Origin: Lancefieldella sp. Marseille-Q7238 | Lineage (GTDB): Bacteria > Actinomycetota > Coriobacteriia > Coriobacteriales > Atopobiaceae | NCBI RefSeq assembly: GCF_949152215.1 | Contig: NZ_OX424407.1 | Location: forward strand, 1,492,530 to 1,556,529 | Direction: 5' to 3' | DNA length: 64,000 nucleotides | Shown: piece by piece, positions 9,519 to 18,957 of the stretch | Position numbering within the stretch: the stretch's first letter is position 1 | Layout of the letters: each line of letters opens with the position of its first letter | The notes under the pieces: model-generated | What the model saw: only the letters and a program-made list of their open reading frames with translations | What the model was told of the DNA's origin: nothing | The model's database searches: none | Program-made: the position numbers and the translations under genes

Positions 9519-9550
9519 GTACCTAGAACTTAGTGTACCTGGAACTCAGC
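9519..9550. repeat. Imperfect 16-bp tandem repeat in the C39-like/argR intergenic region
   Basis: Two adjacent 16-base units, GTACCTAGAACTTAGT and GTACCTGGAACTCAGC, agree at 13 of 16 positions. They lie 37-68 bases upstream of the C39-like start. The stretch just downstream holds GTATC-TGAAT-GATAC (9558-9572), a short inverted repeat. Both look like protein-binding sites, but no known operator is recognised. Confidence 0.5.
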
Positions 9551-9722
9551 TCTAATGTATCTGAATGATACGTCTCTACACGATACAAAAGAGAAAAAAT
9601 GCGGCGAGTGCGGCCAATTGGCCTTTGAGCGTAGCATTTTTCGCTGTAAAAGGCGGAAGAGCAACGAAAGATTTATTTGAGAGTATGATTTTAGTTTAAA
9701 AGATGATAGGGAGGATTGATTC

Positions 9723-10157
9723 GTGAAACACTATACGACGAGACAGAATGCCATACGCGAGCTTATTCGAAGCAATCCTATCCGTACGCAGCGTGAATTG
9801 GTCGCGCTTCTCAGAGAGCGTGGATTTTCCTGTACGCAGGCAACGGTGTCTCGCGATACGGCGGAAATGTGCCTTAGGAAACTCTCCGAGGGTACCTATG
9901 TGCTGTCTGAGGATATGCACCTTCAGCATATGCTGTCCGAGTTCGTAATCAGCGTTACTGCGGCCGGCAATCTGGTTGTCGTTCGTTGTCACCCCGGTAC
10001 GGCTTCTGCTGTAGCCTTCGCAGTTGACGAGGTTAAACTTAATTTTTGCGTAGGGACTATCGCCGGCGCCGATACGGTATTTCTCGCAATCGACGAGCCT
10101 GCTCACGCTCAACAAGTATGCGAAGTCATTGAACAGTTGGGCAGTATAGACGTGTAG
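9723..10157 (+). CDS. argR: Arginine repressor-like regulator
   Basis: A 144-residue ArgR/AhrC protein. The N-terminal winged helix (residues 1-70) reads TRQNAIRELIRSNPI..RTQRELVALLRERG and then the recognition helix TQATVSRD. The C-terminal oligomerisation and arginine-binding domain ends in GTIAGADTVFLAID. Known members have GDDT in that last motif; here the first Asp is Ala, which may change effector binding. The start is GTG 9723 with AGGGAGGA at 9709-9716; a TATGAT at 9685-9690 may be its -10. No arginine synthesis or catabolism gene is adjacent, so its targets lie elsewhere. It ends at a strong bidirectional terminator. Confidence 0.9.
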   Translation: MKHYTTRQNAIRELIRSNPIRTQRELVALLRERGFSCTQATVSRDTAEMCLRKLSEGTYVLSEDMHLQHMLSEFVISVTAAGNLVVVRCHPGTASAVAFAVDEVKLNFCVGTIAGADTVFLAIDEPAHAQQVCEVIEQLGSIDV

Positions 10158-10241
10158 GTAGTACCCCTGTCCGTAGCCTTTGGCGAGAAGCCCCTCTTTT
10201 GGCTGATTTGCTGATACCACTATCTGGGACATAGTCGTACA

Positions 10242-10272
10242 AAAGAAAGCCTCCACAAAGGAGGCTTTCTTT
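10242..10272. terminator. Bidirectional terminator between argR and the PBP gene
   Basis: A perfect 13-bp stem, AAAGAAAGCCTCC (10242-10254) with GGAGGCTTTCTTT (10260-10272), and a 5-base loop. It sits between two converging genes. Confidence 0.9.
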
Positions 10273-10332
10273 AGACTGCCGGTACAACTGAGCGCTGCCG
10301 GTAAAGGCAACGTATTACTCCCTTTCTTACTC

Positions 10333-12492
10333 TTACGGCGTGGAAGGAGTGGAAGGCGTAGATGGCGTAGACGGTGTTGAGGGCGTAGATGGCGTAGACG
10401 GTGTTGAGGGGGTAGATGGCGTTGAAGGCGTATCCTCGTCATCGGTATCTTCTTCCTCTTCCTCCTCTTCATCGTCCGATTGGCTGGTATTGGTTTGTGT
10501 TTGTTGAGTCTGCTGCGTCTGCTGTGTCTGATTAGTTTTATTCGTAGTGTTCGAGCTGACATTGCCAGCAACAAACTTCCATGAACTGTTTGGTTTGTAG
10601 TCAATAGTCGTTGTGGTTGTGGGGAATTCTTTTCTCGGAACGCCCTGCAGCGCCACGTTCATGTAATACGCCCAGACATATTGCGATGTGGTAAATGTGG
10701 AACCTTCAGCACCATGGAAAAGAACCGCTTCGTGTGCGTCGGGATATCCCATCCATACAACGGTCGCAAGCTGCGGGGTATAGCCACAGAACCAAAGGTC
10801 TTCAGCGTTGTCGGAGGTACCGGTTTTACCGGCGATTGGCTGGTTGAAGGTGGAAAGGCTTCGAGCATACGTTCCTGTGCCGCTGGAAATAACTCCCTTG
10901 AGCACTTCGGTGGTTGCCTGAGCAACTTCGGGGCGAAGGGCCTGCACGGCGTTGTCTTTATGCTCATAGACGACATTGCCGTTACGGTCTTCAATCTTGG
11001 TAATCGCAACGGGGTCGTGGCGCACGCCGCCGGAGGCAAGCGTTGCAAATGCCGTACAGTGCTCGACAGCGGTGACGCCTTGAGAGCCGAGGGTAGTAGA
11101 AAGATATGGAGAGAGATTCGTGCGAATGCCCATGGCATAGCAGGTATTCAGGATCTTCTCGATACCGAGCGCCTCAGCGACCTGGGCGTAAGCGGTGTTA
11201 GAGGAAACCGCGGTTGCTCTTCTGAGTGTCATATTGCCGTAGCTGTATCCGCCAAAGTTACGGACACGCCAGGTGGGAGTAACCTGAAGGGGAGAATTGC
11301 AGTTTAAGACAATGTCCGGGTTCATGCCGGAGTCAATGGCCGCGACAAGGGTGTACATCTTAAATGACGAGCCCATCTGGCGGTAGGTAGTGGTTGCAAG
11401 GTTGTATTGGCTCTTGCTGTAGTCCTGTCCGCCAACCATGGCTTTAATGTAGCCGTTTGACGGATCGATAGACACAAGCGCCGCGCCCAGGCGGGAATTG
11501 CCCAGCTCCTGAAGGCGTCTGTTGCAAGCGTCCTCAGCGGCTTTCTGCAGGTCTGGATCGAGTGTGGTGTAGACCTTGAGACCGCCCTGCATGATGGTGT
11601 CGGAATCAAAGTCCTCCTGAAGCAGATTTTTTACATAGTCAGTAAAGTATGGATACTTGCCAATTGATTCCGTGAGCTTGCCGGGATTGAGCACAAGGTC
11701 TTCATTGATGGCACTCTCGTATTCTTCATCTGAGATGTCGCCTTGCCGATGCATGCGCTCAAGGACGGTGTTGCGGCGGTCCTTTGCGGCTTCGGGATTG
11801 ACTGTGGGATCGTAGGAAGAAGGAGCCTGGGGAAGGCCGGCAAGGGTGGCCGCTTCAGCGAGGGTGAGCTCATTGGCGTGCTTGTTGAAGTAGATAATCG
11901 AGGCGGCTTCAATGCCATAGGCGCCGTTGCCGTAGTAGATGGTATTCAGATACATGTTGAGGATTTGATCCTTGGAGAATTTTTTCTCCATCTGAATGGA
12001 AATATACGCCTCGCGCACCTTGCGCTTGGCGGAGCGCTCGAACTGCTCGTTTGAAAGAACCGTGTTGCGGACCAGCTGCTGCGTGATGGTGGACGCTCCT
12101 TCGCCGCCGCCGGTCAAAGCGCCGACAGCCGCGCGGGTGATACCCCAGGCGTCAATACCGCTATGCTGATAAAAACGGCGATCCTCAGTATCGATTGTCG
12201 CTTGTATGACGTATGGGGAAATCTGATCAAGCGTCACTGAGCGGCGCTGTTGAAGGTAATAGTCGACAATGTCATTGCCTTTTGCGTCATAGACCCGTGT
12301 AGGTTCTGCGACAAGATATGCGTCTGCAGAGTTGTAATCGGGCAAATCATCCAACCATGTGGAAATAACCGCGCCCATGGAAAGGGCAAAAGCGAGGGCG
12401 AGAAGAGCAAGAAACCCAAAAAATCCTGCTATACCAAACCCTACTACGTGCGTATTTGCGTGCTTATGTGCTCGACGGGTCCTGATACCCAT
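10333..12492 (-). CDS. ponA: Bifunctional penicillin-binding protein (class A)
   Basis: A 719-residue class A PBP. A short basic N-terminus is followed by one membrane anchor (about residues 18-45). The GT51 transglycosylase domain (about 70-240) has TEDRRFYQHSGID, GASTITQQLVRN and MYLNTIYYGNGAYGIE. The transpeptidase domain (about 330-610) has SSFK, SSN and KTGT motifs. It polymerises and cross-links peptidoglycan. After about residue 640 the chain turns low-complexity: a Gln/Thr-rich part, an acidic run, then a Thr-Pro-Ser repeat to the end. ATG 12492 has AAGGAGG four bases upstream. Confidence 0.95.
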   Translation of the reverse strand: MGIRTRRAHKHANTHVVGFGIAGFFGFLALLALAFALSMGAVISTWLDDLPDYNSADAYLVAEPTRVYDAKGNDIVDYYLQQRRSVTLDQISPYVIQATIDTEDRRFYQHSGIDAWGITRAAVGALTGGGEGASTITQQLVRNTVLSNEQFERSAKRKVREAYISIQMEKKFSKDQILNMYLNTIYYGNGAYGIEAASIIYFNKHANELTLAEAATLAGLPQAPSSYDPTVNPEAAKDRRNTVLERMHRQGDISDEEYESAINEDLVLNPGKLTESIGKYPYFTDYVKNLLQEDFDSDTIMQGGLKVYTTLDPDLQKAAEDACNRRLQELGNSRLGAALVSIDPSNGYIKAMVGGQDYSKSQYNLATTTYRQMGSSFKMYTLVAAIDSGMNPDIVLNCNSPLQVTPTWRVRNFGGYSYGNMTLRRATAVSSNTAYAQVAEALGIEKILNTCYAMGIRTNLSPYLSTTLGSQGVTAVEHCTAFATLASGGVRHDPVAITKIEDRNGNVVYEHKDNAVQALRPEVAQATTEVLKGVISSGTGTYARSLSTFNQPIAGKTGTSDNAEDLWFCGYTPQLATVVWMGYPDAHEAVLFHGAEGSTFTTSQYVWAYYMNVALQGVPRKEFPTTTTTIDYKPNSSWKFVAGNVSSNTTNKTNQTQQTQQTQQTQTNTSQSDDEEEEEEEDTDDEDTPSTPSTPSTPSTPSTPSTPSTPSTPSTPSTP
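10335..10427 (-). repeat. Thr-Pro-Ser coding tandem repeat at the end of the PBP gene
   Basis: About ten 9-base units encode the Thr-Pro-Ser repeat at the PBP C-terminus, with a larger block (GGCGTAGATGGCGTAGACGG on the plus strand) that occurs more than once. Such repeats can change copy number by slippage. The tail is outside the membrane and probably spans or binds the wall. Confidence 0.8.
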
Positions 12493-12655
12493 TGCGCCTC
12501 CTTGTCATAGTCCTGACAATTATATAGCGCAATTGTCATTTTCCATGAAAAAAGACAGCTTTATATTGATGTAGACTGTTAGAGGTAGTTTATGCCGCGA
12601 AAAACGTGTGCTTCATAACAGTATTGAACGTCGCCGTATGCGAAAGGGTAGATTC

Positions 12656-13867
12656 GTGCTTCCAATTGAAGATCAGCTTAAAGTCATTACGTCAGGTACG
12701 ATGCAAATCGTTCCGTTTGAAGGATTGAAAGAAAAACTCGCAAAGGGCGAACCTCTCAACATTAAGCTTGGCGTCGATCCAACCAGCCCCGATTTGCATC
12801 TTGGACATGCGGTTCCGCTGCGCAAAATGAGACAGTTTCAAGACCTCGGACATAAGGTCACGCTTATCATTGGCAACGGCACGGCCCTTATCGGTGATCC
12901 GTCCGGAAGGGATTCCACAAGGCCTTCTCTGACGTCGGAGCAGGTTGAAGCTAATGCGCAGACGTATGTCGAACAGGCTATGAAGATTCTCGATCCCGAG
13001 CGCACGGTCGTTGTCCATAACGGCGACTGGATTAAGCCGATGAACCTTGAGACGATGCTCAGTCTCATGAGCAAATTTACGGTTGCGCGCATCCTGGAGC
13101 GTGAGGATTTTTCCAAGCGTTACCACAACCAGCAGTCCATTGCGCTGCATGAGTTTATCTATCCGGTGCTGCAGGCATACGATTCGGTCATGATTAAGGC
13201 TGATGTTGAAATGGGCGGAAACGACCAGATTTTCAACCTGCTTGCCGGTCGTGACCTCATGCGTGATGAAGGTATGGAGCCTCAAATCGCGCTCACGATG
13301 CCACTGCTTGAGGGCACCGATGGCGTCAAAAAGATGTCAAAATCCTACGGCAACTACATTGGCCTCACTGATGAACCTGCCGATATGTACGGCAAGATTA
13401 TGTCCATCCCTGATAAGCTGGTGCCTCGCTATTATCGTCTTTGCTCAACGCTTACGATCGATGAGGTTGACGCTATCGACAAGAGCTTTGAAGACAACAC
13501 AGCTGATCCATATACGCTCAAACGCGCTCTCGGCCGCAATATCGTTGAGCTCTATCATGGAGCGTCCGCCGCGCTTGCCGCGGAGGCCGCTTTTGATACG
13601 CTCTTTAAGAAGCATGAGATTCCAGAAGATGTCCCCGAGTTTGCCATCGAACTGACGCTGAATGACCAGGGTCTCGTATATCTGCCCAAATTGATGGTTG
13701 AAACCAAGCTTTCAGCTTCAGCGGGAGACGCGCGCCGTCTGATTGACGGGGGCGGCGTCAAGATCAACGGAAAGGCTTTGGTGCCAAAGTCATATAATGT
13801 TGAGCCGGCGCTTCTCGCCCATGCGGTGTTGCAAGCCGGAAAGCGGCGTTTCGCAAAATTGGTATAG
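12656..13867 (+). CDS. tyrS: Tyrosyl-tRNA synthetase
   Basis: A class I aminoacyl-tRNA synthetase charging tRNA-Tyr. The HIGH-type motif HLGHA is at residue 48 and KMSKS lies at about 225 (KKMSKSYGN). The binding segments DPTSPDLHLG and GGNDQIFNLLAGR are present, and a C-terminal S4 RNA-binding domain starts near residue 340 (SAGDARRLIDGGGVKING). I chose GTG 12656, preceded by AAAGGG, because family members begin just before IEDQLKVI; ATG 12638 is possible. The 115-base gap behind the divergent PBP gene holds no T-box. A DUF6541 gene starts directly at its stop codon. Confidence 0.95.
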   Translation: MLPIEDQLKVITSGTMQIVPFEGLKEKLAKGEPLNIKLGVDPTSPDLHLGHAVPLRKMRQFQDLGHKVTLIIGNGTALIGDPSGRDSTRPSLTSEQVEANAQTYVEQAMKILDPERTVVVHNGDWIKPMNLETMLSLMSKFTVARILEREDFSKRYHNQQSIALHEFIYPVLQAYDSVMIKADVEMGGNDQIFNLLAGRDLMRDEGMEPQIALTMPLLEGTDGVKKMSKSYGNYIGLTDEPADMYGKIMSIPDKLVPRYYRLCSTLTIDEVDAIDKSFEDNTADPYTLKRALGRNIVELYHGASAALAAEAAFDTLFKKHEIPEDVPEFAIELTLNDQGLVYLPKLMVETKLSASAGDARRLIDGGGVKINGKALVPKSYNVEPALLAHAVLQAGKRRFAKLV

Positions 13868-16045
13868 GTGACGGCCATGTGGAGACAGTTTGCGCTCGTC
13901 CTGCTTATTACCGTACTGTTCGTATACCTTCCCGGGTTTCTGGTTGTTCTTTCGCTTAAGAGCAAGCCGGTAACTTCACTGGTGGTTGCGCCCGCGATAT
14001 CCGGAGCGCTCTTTTCAATCTCAGGCATCGTGATATATCCGCTCGGTTTTAAGGGGATTATTCCTCTTTTGGTGGGCGTGTGTGTGCTCTGTGCGCTTAT
14101 TTTTGGCGTGGCGGAGTTTTGCAGAAGGCGTTTCAAGTGGAAATCTGAGATACCCGAGCAGCTTGACTGGAAGTTTTTTCTCATAACCGCCGGCATAACG
14201 TCAGTGCTTTTTGCGGTCATATTTCACAAGGCCATCAGAAATCCCGCGTGGTTTTTACAGAGCGCCGATAACTATGCTCATCTCGACTACATTGCACGTA
14301 GTATGAACTCAGGCGTGTACTCCATGTTCCATGCGTCGTTCTACAGCGGTTCTCTTCCAGCTCAGCAGCTTCCTTTTGTTGATGAAAGCTTTTATCCGTA
14401 CGCCTTCCATATTTTTGCTGTGGTGGTTGCACGCGTCATGGATGTTCGAGCGACTGTAGCGGAAAATGCGGTGTGGTTCGTATTTGTCGCCATCGTATAT
14501 CCGGTGGGTATAGCTGCGCTGTTTCAAGGCATATTCAGAAAGCAAAAGCTTATTGGTTCTATCGCGGTTGCCGCGGCGGTGTTTGCGAACATTGCCTTCC
14601 CGATTCGTGCGGTTACGGTACATGGCATCTATCCTAATGTGATTGCCTTCTGCTGCGTTCCTGCCTGCGTTTACCTTTTTGTGGCGTCCACAGGAGGCTT
14701 CGATGAAAGGGCTCGAAAAGCCACGGTTGGGAAGGGAACTCATTTCAAGGCTCTGAGCGAGGCTGAGCATAAAGGTGGCGAGAAGATCTTCTCTGCCTGT
14801 GGCCTTGTTCTGCTTGTGATTGCGTTGCTTGGTATGCTGTGCATGCAGCCGAACGCTGATTTCTTCTGGGCGGTGCTGGTATTTCCTTACATTTTGGTAT
14901 CGCTTATTCCTCGGATTGTCAGAAGCTTTGGGTTTGATCGCTCGGTTGAGCCAAAAGTGCTTAGTGCGTCAATTCCCGGGTTCTTCCTTATTGCGGTACT
15001 TGCCTGGATTGCGGTGCTTAACGCTCCTTTTATGCGGCCGACAGTTAACTTCCTTTGGGATCTTTCGTCCAGTCCTGATAAGGTGCTCTCCAATATTTTG
15101 AACTTCGGCCTGCTGATGGGTATGCCAGTGTTCTTCTACTCGGTATTCTTCTGGATAGGTTTCGCGCATTGCTGCTGTAAACGCAGTTACCGCTGGCTCA
15201 CACTCTCCTTTATCTTTGTTGCGATTCAGTTTGTCGCAAGTTTGTCTGAAAATATCGCCGTGAAGCGCTTTTTGACGGGCTTTTGGTATACCGATCCGGA
15301 GCGAACGGCTGCCATGGTTGTTATAACCGCCGCTCCCATAGTTGCGCTAGGTGTCTATGACGCATCGGCAGGTCTCGTATCGCTTATCGCGAGCGGTATT
15401 CGCCGCCTTGCGTTCGGGAAAAACGCCGGAGAAAAAGATACCGCACCTGGAGTGGATGCCTCAGAACACATACGTCCTTCTCGCGGTGCGATGGTGGTAA
15501 AGGCGGGGATAAGCTCAATTTTGGCCGTGGTATGGCTTTGCTGCCTTATGAGTCCCTGGGATTTGTTCAAGCTGCCCGCTCACGAAAAGAGTGAGATTCG
15601 CTGGGGCATCCAGTATATGCACGAAGCTTACGCTCCAGAAGGATGGATGCCCTATTCGGTGTATGAGCAGGATTTTGTTACTAAGGCAAAAGAGATTACA
15701 GGCGATGAGGTAGTGCTCAACAATCCCTTCGACGGCTCAATGATGGCCTATGCCGTCAATGGCATGAACGTCTATTACCGCAACAAGATTGAGGAGAGAG
15801 AAACCCCGGAAAGCAGACTTATCCGAACCAGAATTACTAAGGTGGCAAGTGACCCTGAGGTGCAAAAGGCCATAAAGAAAGTGGGTGCTCACTATGTGCT
15901 GGTGCTTGATTATGAGAACCCAATCCAGCTCGGTCATGAGCAATATGACTTACCTGACTTTAAGATATCCGATGATACGCCTGGCTTTGAGACAGTGCTT
16001 TCAGGGGGGCCGTATCGCCTGTACCGTATAACGGCAATCGATTAA
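13868..16045 (+). CDS. Large multi-span membrane protein, DUF6541-like
   Basis: A 725-residue integral membrane protein. At least eleven hydrophobic segments can be seen, the first at residues 6-28 and the last near residue 555. A soluble C-terminal domain (about residues 570-725) begins at WGIQYMHEAY. The loop around ADNYAHLDYIARSMNSG after the first few helices resembles the conserved periplasmic loop of DUF6541 and GT-C-type proteins of Actinobacteria. I infer a role in glycan assembly, because it directly abuts rmlA-rmlD-rmlB-licD. No catalytic residue can be assigned. It starts right after the tyrS stop (GTG 13868, or ATG 13877). Confidence 0.6.
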   Translation: MTAMWRQFALVLLITVLFVYLPGFLVVLSLKSKPVTSLVVAPAISGALFSISGIVIYPLGFKGIIPLLVGVCVLCALIFGVAEFCRRRFKWKSEIPEQLDWKFFLITAGITSVLFAVIFHKAIRNPAWFLQSADNYAHLDYIARSMNSGVYSMFHASFYSGSLPAQQLPFVDESFYPYAFHIFAVVVARVMDVRATVAENAVWFVFVAIVYPVGIAALFQGIFRKQKLIGSIAVAAAVFANIAFPIRAVTVHGIYPNVIAFCCVPACVYLFVASTGGFDERARKATVGKGTHFKALSEAEHKGGEKIFSACGLVLLVIALLGMLCMQPNADFFWAVLVFPYILVSLIPRIVRSFGFDRSVEPKVLSASIPGFFLIAVLAWIAVLNAPFMRPTVNFLWDLSSSPDKVLSNILNFGLLMGMPVFFYSVFFWIGFAHCCCKRSYRWLTLSFIFVAIQFVASLSENIAVKRFLTGFWYTDPERTAAMVVITAAPIVALGVYDASAGLVSLIASGIRRLAFGKNAGEKDTAPGVDASEHIRPSRGAMVVKAGISSILAVVWLCCLMSPWDLFKLPAHEKSEIRWGIQYMHEAYAPEGWMPYSVYEQDFVTKAKEITGDEVVLNNPFDGSMMAYAVNGMNVYYRNKIEERETPESRLIRTRITKVASDPEVQKAIKKVGAHYVLVLDYENPIQLGHEQYDLPDFKISDDTPGFETVLSGGPYRLYRITAID

Positions 16046-16084
16046 GATGTGATGGGATTTGAGACGATGACGGCGGGAGGAAGC

Positions 16085-16987
16085 ATGAAAGGCATTATTC
16101 TTGCGGGTGGAAGCGGCACAAGACTCTATCCGCTGACAACAGTGACATCTAAGCAGTTGCTTCCGGTATATGACAAGCCCATGATTTATTACCCGCTGGC
16201 AACGCTTATGCTTGCAGGCATTCGCGACGTGCTGGTTATCTCAACGCCACGCGATTTGCCCAACTTTGAGAGCTTGCTGGGTGACGGATCAGATTTTGGC
16301 ATCTCCATCAGCTATGCCGAGCAGCCGTCTCCTGACGGTTTAGCGCAGGCGTTTGTGATTGGCAAGGATTTTATCGGTGCTGATCCCTGCGCGCTTATCC
16401 TAGGCGACAATATTTTCTATGGAAATGGACTTTCCAAGCTTGTCCGGGACGCGGCTGCTAAAGCCGAGAAGTGCGGCCGAGCAACGGTGTTTGGCTACCA
16501 TGTAGATGATCCCGAGCGCTTTGGCGTGGTTGAGTTTGACGCGGACTACAATGCCATTTCTATTGAAGAGAAGCCTGAGCACCCCAAATCAAACTACGCG
16601 GTAACAGGCCTCTATTTCTATGACGCTCGCGTAACCGAAATGGTGAAGCAGGTCAAGCCGAGCGCGCGCGGTGAGTATGAAATCACCGACCTCAACAGGC
16701 TCTACCTAGAAGACGGGGCGCTTGACGTGGTGACACTGGGACGAGGTTTTGCCTGGCTTGATACCGGCACTATGGAGTCGCTTTTTGAGGCCTCTACCTT
16801 CGTGCGAGCGGTAGAAACAGCGCAGGGACTGCCCGTCTCCGTTCCGGAAGAAATCGCCTTTGACAACGGTTGGATTGACCGCGAGAAGCTCGTTGAATGC
16901 GCAGAGCGTTACGGCAAGTCTGATTATGGCAAACACCTCAGAAGCGTTGCCGAAGGCCGCGTAGTCCCGAGCGAAAGGGGAGAATAG
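16085..16987 (+). CDS. rmlA: Glucose-1-phosphate thymidylyltransferase
   Basis: A 300-residue RmlA/RfbA, first enzyme of dTDP-L-rhamnose synthesis (glucose 1-phosphate + dTTP to dTDP-glucose). It begins [17 protein letters not shown], the nucleotide-binding signature. DKPMIYYPL and [10 protein letters not shown] follow, with [19 protein letters not shown] and the substrate segment [11 protein letters not shown] place the start at ATG 16085, with GGGAGG at 16075-16080; the frame stays open further upstream to 16049 without a ribosome site. It is followed after 1 base by rmlD. Confidence 0.96.
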   Translation: MKGIILAGGSGTRLYPLTTVTSKQLLPVYDKPMIYYPLATLMLAGIRDVLVISTPRDLPNFESLLGDGSDFGISISYAEQPSPDGLAQAFVIGKDFIGADPCALILGDNIFYGNGLSKLVRDAAAKAEKCGRATVFGYHVDDPERFGVVEFDADYNAISIEEKPEHPKSNYAVTGLYFYDARVTEMVKQVKPSARGEYEITDLNRLYLEDGALDVVTLGRGFAWLDTGTMESLFEASTFVRAVETAQGLPVSVPEEIAFDNGWIDREKLVECAERYGKSDYGKHLRSVAEGRVVPSERGE

Positions 16988-16988
16988 C

Positions 16989-17888
16989 GTGAGGATTCTT
17001 ATTACCGGCGCCCATGGACAACTGGGTAATGAACTTAAGCGCCTGCTTGAGACTGGACAGGCTGAGATAGGGCCGATTTCTTCCGCATATAGAGACGCGA
17101 ATGTTGACTATATTGATATCGATGAGCTTGATATCTCAAAGTATGAGGACGTTGATGCTTGGTTTGCGACTCACGATCCATACGACCTTGTCATCAACGG
17201 CGCCGCTCTGACGAATGTTGATGGCTGCGAGCAGCACTTTGATCAAGCCTTCGCCGCCAACGCGCTGGGACCTCTGAACCTGGCCCGTGCCTGTAACCGC
17301 ATGGGAGCAAAACTTATTCACGTCTCAACAGATTACGTATTTCCCGGCACTGATCCGCGTCCGCGAACCGAGGCGGACGCGCCGGCGCCAATCTCAGCCT
17401 ACGGACGCTCAAAGCTTGCCGGTGAGGGACTGGCACTTTCCGCAAATCCCCGCACGTTTGTCGTGCGCGTGGCATGGCTGTACGGATATGTGGGTAAGAA
17501 CTTTGTCGCGACCATGCGCTCTCTTGGCGAGAAGTACGATGAGATATGCGTGGTAGACGATCAGTTTGGTAACCCCACGAGCGCCAACGATCTCGCCTAC
17601 GAGCTCTGCGCCCTGGGCGTAACCGAGAACTATGGAATCTATCACTGCACCAATGAGGGTACCTGTTCCTGGGCTGATTTTGCGGAAGCGATTATGCAAG
17701 GAAGCGGACTTGACTGTCGTATCAAGCGTGTAAGCTCGGCAGAATGGAAAGAGATGCACCCTGAAAGCGCTTCTCGCCCCGCATACTCCTCTTTGGAAAA
17801 TGCGCACCTGATTGCTACTATTGGAAATGAAATGCGTACTTGGCAAGAAGCCCTTGCCGCCTATCTTACAACGGTTGGAAGAGGATAG
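16989..17888 (+). CDS. rmlD: dTDP-4-dehydrorhamnose reductase
   Basis: A 299-residue SDR-family RmlD, the last step of dTDP-L-rhamnose synthesis (NAD(P)H reduction of dTDP-4-keto-rhamnose). The N-terminal cofactor motif is ITGAHGQLGNEL, followed by NGAALTNVDGCE and HVSTDYVFPG. The catalytic Tyr-Lys pair is in YGRSKLAGE, and VVDDQFGNPTSANDLA closes the substrate site. It starts with GTG 16989, one base after the rmlA stop, with GGGGAG in the rmlA tail. It overlaps no neighbour; rmlB follows after 1 base. Confidence 0.95.
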   Translation: MRILITGAHGQLGNELKRLLETGQAEIGPISSAYRDANVDYIDIDELDISKYEDVDAWFATHDPYDLVINGAALTNVDGCEQHFDQAFAANALGPLNLARACNRMGAKLIHVSTDYVFPGTDPRPRTEADAPAPISAYGRSKLAGEGLALSANPRTFVVRVAWLYGYVGKNFVATMRSLGEKYDEICVVDDQFGNPTSANDLAYELCALGVTENYGIYHCTNEGTCSWADFAEAIMQGSGLDCRIKRVSSAEWKEMHPESASRPAYSSLENAHLIATIGNEMRTWQEALAAYLTTVGRG

Positions 17889-17889
17889 T

Positions 17890-18957
17890 GTGAACACATA
17901 TTTGGTGACCGGAGGCGCCGGTTTTATTGGATCGAATTTCATCCACTATCTGCTGCGCACGCGCGAGGATGTTCGCGTGGTTAATGTGGATGTACTGACC
18001 TACGCGGGCAATCTTGAGAATTTAAGCGCTTACGAGGGAGATGCCCGTCTTGTCTTTGAGCAGGTAGACATACGCGACCGAGCGTCTCTCGCACGTCTTT
18101 TTGAGCAGTATGATCCTCAGTATGTGGTAAATTTCGCTGCTGAGAGTCACGTTGACCGCTCCATAGAAGATCCGGGGGCTTTTGCAGATACCAATGTGAT
18201 GGGAACGGTGGCGCTCCTGAGTGTCGCGAGAGCAGCATGGGATGATGGGTGCGGTGGTTTTGGTGACCATACGTACCTGCAGGTTTCAACCGATGAGGTA
18301 TACGGGTCACTGCCTTTGGACGATCCTGAGGCGTTTTTCCGTGAGGATACGCCGCTGTCTCCGCACAGTCCGTACTCCGCTTCAAAGGCAAGCGCGGACA
18401 TGTTTGTGCAGGCGTGGTTTGATACCTATGGGTTCCCGGCGATTATCACACGTTGTTCCAACAACTACGGGCCTTATCAGTTCCCTGAGAAGCTCATTCC
18501 GCTCATGATTCAGAATTGCCTGGATCATCGCGAGTTACCCGTGTATGGAGACGGACTCAATGTGCGCGACTGGCTGTATGTGGATGACCACTGCAAGGCT
18601 ATTGCTCTGGCGCTTGAAAAGGGGCGCTTGGGACAGGTATACAATGTCGGCGGTCACAATGAGCGAAATAACCTTTACATTGTGAAGCGAATTATTTTCG
18701 AGGTAGCTCGTGCGACCGGCGATGCCGCAATCAATGAGAGCCTTATCAAGCATGTGACAGACCGTAAAGGTCATGACCGCCGCTATGGCATAGCGCCCGA
18801 TAAAATCCGAGAAGAACTTGGCTGGTATCCGGAAACTCCATTTGAAGAGGGGATCGTCAAAACGATTGCGTGGTACCTTGAGAACCGTACGTGGGTCGAG
18901 CATGTGATAAACGGGTCCTATCAGGAGTATTACAAGAAAATGTACGAGGGGCGATAA
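17890..18957 (+). CDS. rmlB: dTDP-glucose 4,6-dehydratase
   Basis: A 355-residue extended SDR, RmlB, second step of dTDP-L-rhamnose synthesis. It has the NAD site TGGAGFIGSNF, the loop ESHVDRSIEDP, the Thr-Asp-Glu triad region STDEVYGSL, and the Tyr-Lys pair YSASKASAD. GTG 17890 is chosen because it follows GGAAGAGG and stands at the family start (NTYLVTGG); the frame also stays open upstream inside rmlD. Its TAA shares a base with the ATG of licD, so translation is probably coupled. Confidence 0.96.
   Translation: MNTYLVTGGAGFIGSNFIHYLLRTREDVRVVNVDVLTYAGNLENLSAYEGDARLVFEQVDIRDRASLARLFEQYDPQYVVNFAAESHVDRSIEDPGAFADTNVMGTVALLSVARAAWDDGCGGFGDHTYLQVSTDEVYGSLPLDDPEAFFREDTPLSPHSPYSASKASADMFVQAWFDTYGFPAIITRCSNNYGPYQFPEKLIPLMIQNCLDHRELPVYGDGLNVRDWLYVDDHCKAIALALEKGRLGQVYNVGGHNERNNLYIVKRIIFEVARATGDAAINESLIKHVTDRKGHDRRYGIAPDKIREELGWYPETPFEEGIVKTIAWYLENRTWVEHVINGSYQEYYKKMYEGR

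Noticed and set aside
12493-12655. T-box riboswitch before tyrS
   Set aside because: No T-box sequence, specifier loop or terminator/antiterminator is visible in the short gap.
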